NCBI GenBank assembly: GCA_023405705.1 | Contig: JAEXXR010000153.1 | Location: forward strand, 1 to 5,026 | Length of the DNA: 5,026 nucleotides | Direction: 5' to 3' | From: Actinomycetes bacterium | GTDB taxonomy: Bacteria > Actinomycetota > Thermoleophilia > Solirubrobacterales > Solirubrobacteraceae | Part shown: in pieces, positions 4,547 to 5,026 of the stretch | Layout of the letters: each line of letters begins with the position of its first letter | How positions within the stretch are numbered: the stretch's first letter is position 1 | Program-made: the position numbers and the translations under genes | The notes under the pieces: model-generated | Databases searched by the model: none | Told to the model about the DNA's origin: nothing | Seen by the model: only the letters and a program-made list of their open reading frames with translations

Positions 4547-4561
4547 ACGGCTCCCCGCCGT
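4547..4561 (-). terminator. Weak hairpin after the SHOCT-protein gene
   Basis: ACGGC (4547-4551) and GCCGT (4557-4561) form a 5-bp stem with a 5-base loop just after the minus-strand stop codon. There is no T-run. It may be a minor transcript end signal before the ferredoxin promoter. Confidence 0.22.
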
Positions 4562-4565
4562 GACG

Positions 4566-5026
4566 TCAGAGCGCGTCGAGGATCTCGCGCCGCTTCGCAG
4601 CATGCTCCTCGGCGCTCAGCAGGCCGGAGGCGCGCAGGTCGTCGAGCTGCCGCAGTCTCGCCGCGAGCGCGTCGCCCCCGGTCCGCTCTCTTGCCGCGGC
4701 GATCTGCGACAGCTGCTGCGCGAGCGTCCCGATCCCGATCGTCTGGGTGGTGACCGTGACCCTCGGCGCGCCGCGGTCCCCTGAGGCCTTCGCGCTGCCG
4801 CCGGCGGCGCCCGCACCGGCGGAGGAGAGCGCGTCGACGATCTGCCGGTTGGTGTGGCCGCGCGCCTTCAGGTCCGCGATGCGGGCCGCCCGGGCGTCGC
4901 CCTTCGCGCCGAGCGCGGAGAGGCCGCCGATCACCGCGAACAGGCCGATCGCCAGCAGCGGCGCGGCGACGCCGAAGCCGACCGCCGTCGCCACGTCCGA
5001 GCTGCTGCCACTGCCGAGCGCCGACC
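4566..5026 (-). CDS. Membrane-anchored SHOCT-domain protein (5' end probably outside window)
   Basis: The specific function is unknown. A hydrophobic segment near the visible N-terminus (AVGFGVAAPLLAIGLFAVIG) predicts a membrane span. It is followed by a short helical segment (ARIADLKARGHTNRQIVDAL) and a Gly/Ala-rich linker. The last 33 residues or so form a SHOCT domain, with the typical pattern LRQLDDLRASGLLSAEEHAA then KRREIL. SHOCT is a short C-terminal helical module seen in many bacterial membrane or lipoprotein-like proteins and is thought to mediate oligomerisation. A GTG at 4994 would give 142 residues, but it has no Shine-Dalgarno and the frame stays open to the window edge with a Gly/Ser-rich sequence, so the true start is probably beyond 5026. 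The stop TGA is at 4566-4568, 95 bases before the ferredoxin start on the same strand; that gap carries its own promoter-like element, so co-transcription is doubtful. Confidence 0.78.
   Translation of the reverse strand, partial: SALGSGSSSDVATAVGFGVAAPLLAIGLFAVIGGLSALGAKGDARAARIADLKARGHTNRQIVDALSSAGAGAAGGSAKASGDRGAPRVTVTTQTIGIGTLAQQLSQIAAARERTGGDALAARLRQLDDLRASGLLSAEEHAAKRREILDAL

Noticed and set aside
4561..4568. Perfect 8-bp palindrome TGACGTCA as a regulator site
   Set aside because: It overlaps the stop codon of the SHOCT-protein gene, is a single short copy, and no bacterial regulator of this site is known to me; chance is sufficient.
1..5026. Mobile element, CRISPR array, toxin-antitoxin or phage defence system
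   Set aside because: There is no transposase, integrase, regularly spaced repeat array, terminal inverted repeats or recognisable defence domain. GC content is uniform and the recognisable genes are housekeeping or conserved.

Overview
This window reads as chromosomal DNA of a very GC-rich bacterium. The content best fits an actinobacterium in the broad sense, possibly the deep-branching Thermoleophilia/Solirubrobacterales group (Conexibacter-like); that placement is inference. It rests on a DUF2342-type zinc metalloprotease (a family typical of Actinobacteria), a 7Fe ferredoxin of the kind found in Actinobacteria, an Mrp protein without the usual CxxC motif, near-leaderless gene starts, and frequent use of the arginine codon AGA despite the high GC content.

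Layout. Bases 1-771 (+) hold the 3' most of an inositol-monophosphatase-family phosphatase that enters from the left. A hairpin-forming gap leads to a 351-residue zincin-type metalloprotease (879-1934, +). A 100-base gap follows, with an unusual cluster of GAAC/GTTC palindromes, two of which match the Gram-positive LexA (SOS) operator consensus. Next is a 256-residue, very basic Ala/Arg-rich helical protein of unknown function (2035-2805, +). A 188-base gap with strong predicted RNA structure leads to mrp (2994-4154, +), an Fe-S-cluster carrier/assembly ATPase. A strong bidirectional hairpin separates mrp from a convergent 7Fe ferredoxin gene (4207-4470, -). Upstream of that, on the same strand, lies the end of a membrane-anchored SHOCT-domain protein (4566 to the right edge, -), which is cut by the window.

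How the genes relate. Mrp and the ferredoxin are neighbours and both concern iron-sulfur clusters, but they are convergent with a terminator between them, so they are not one transcript. The four plus-strand genes share a direction but are separated by gaps of about 100-190 bases, each holding its own promoter-like or hairpin element, so they look like mostly single-gene transcription units. No mobile element, CRISPR array, rRNA or tRNA gene is visible, and no gap exceeds 300 bases. I see no clear multi-gene novel system. The most interesting points are the paired LexA-like operators before the basic protein, that protein itself, and the structured gap before mrp.
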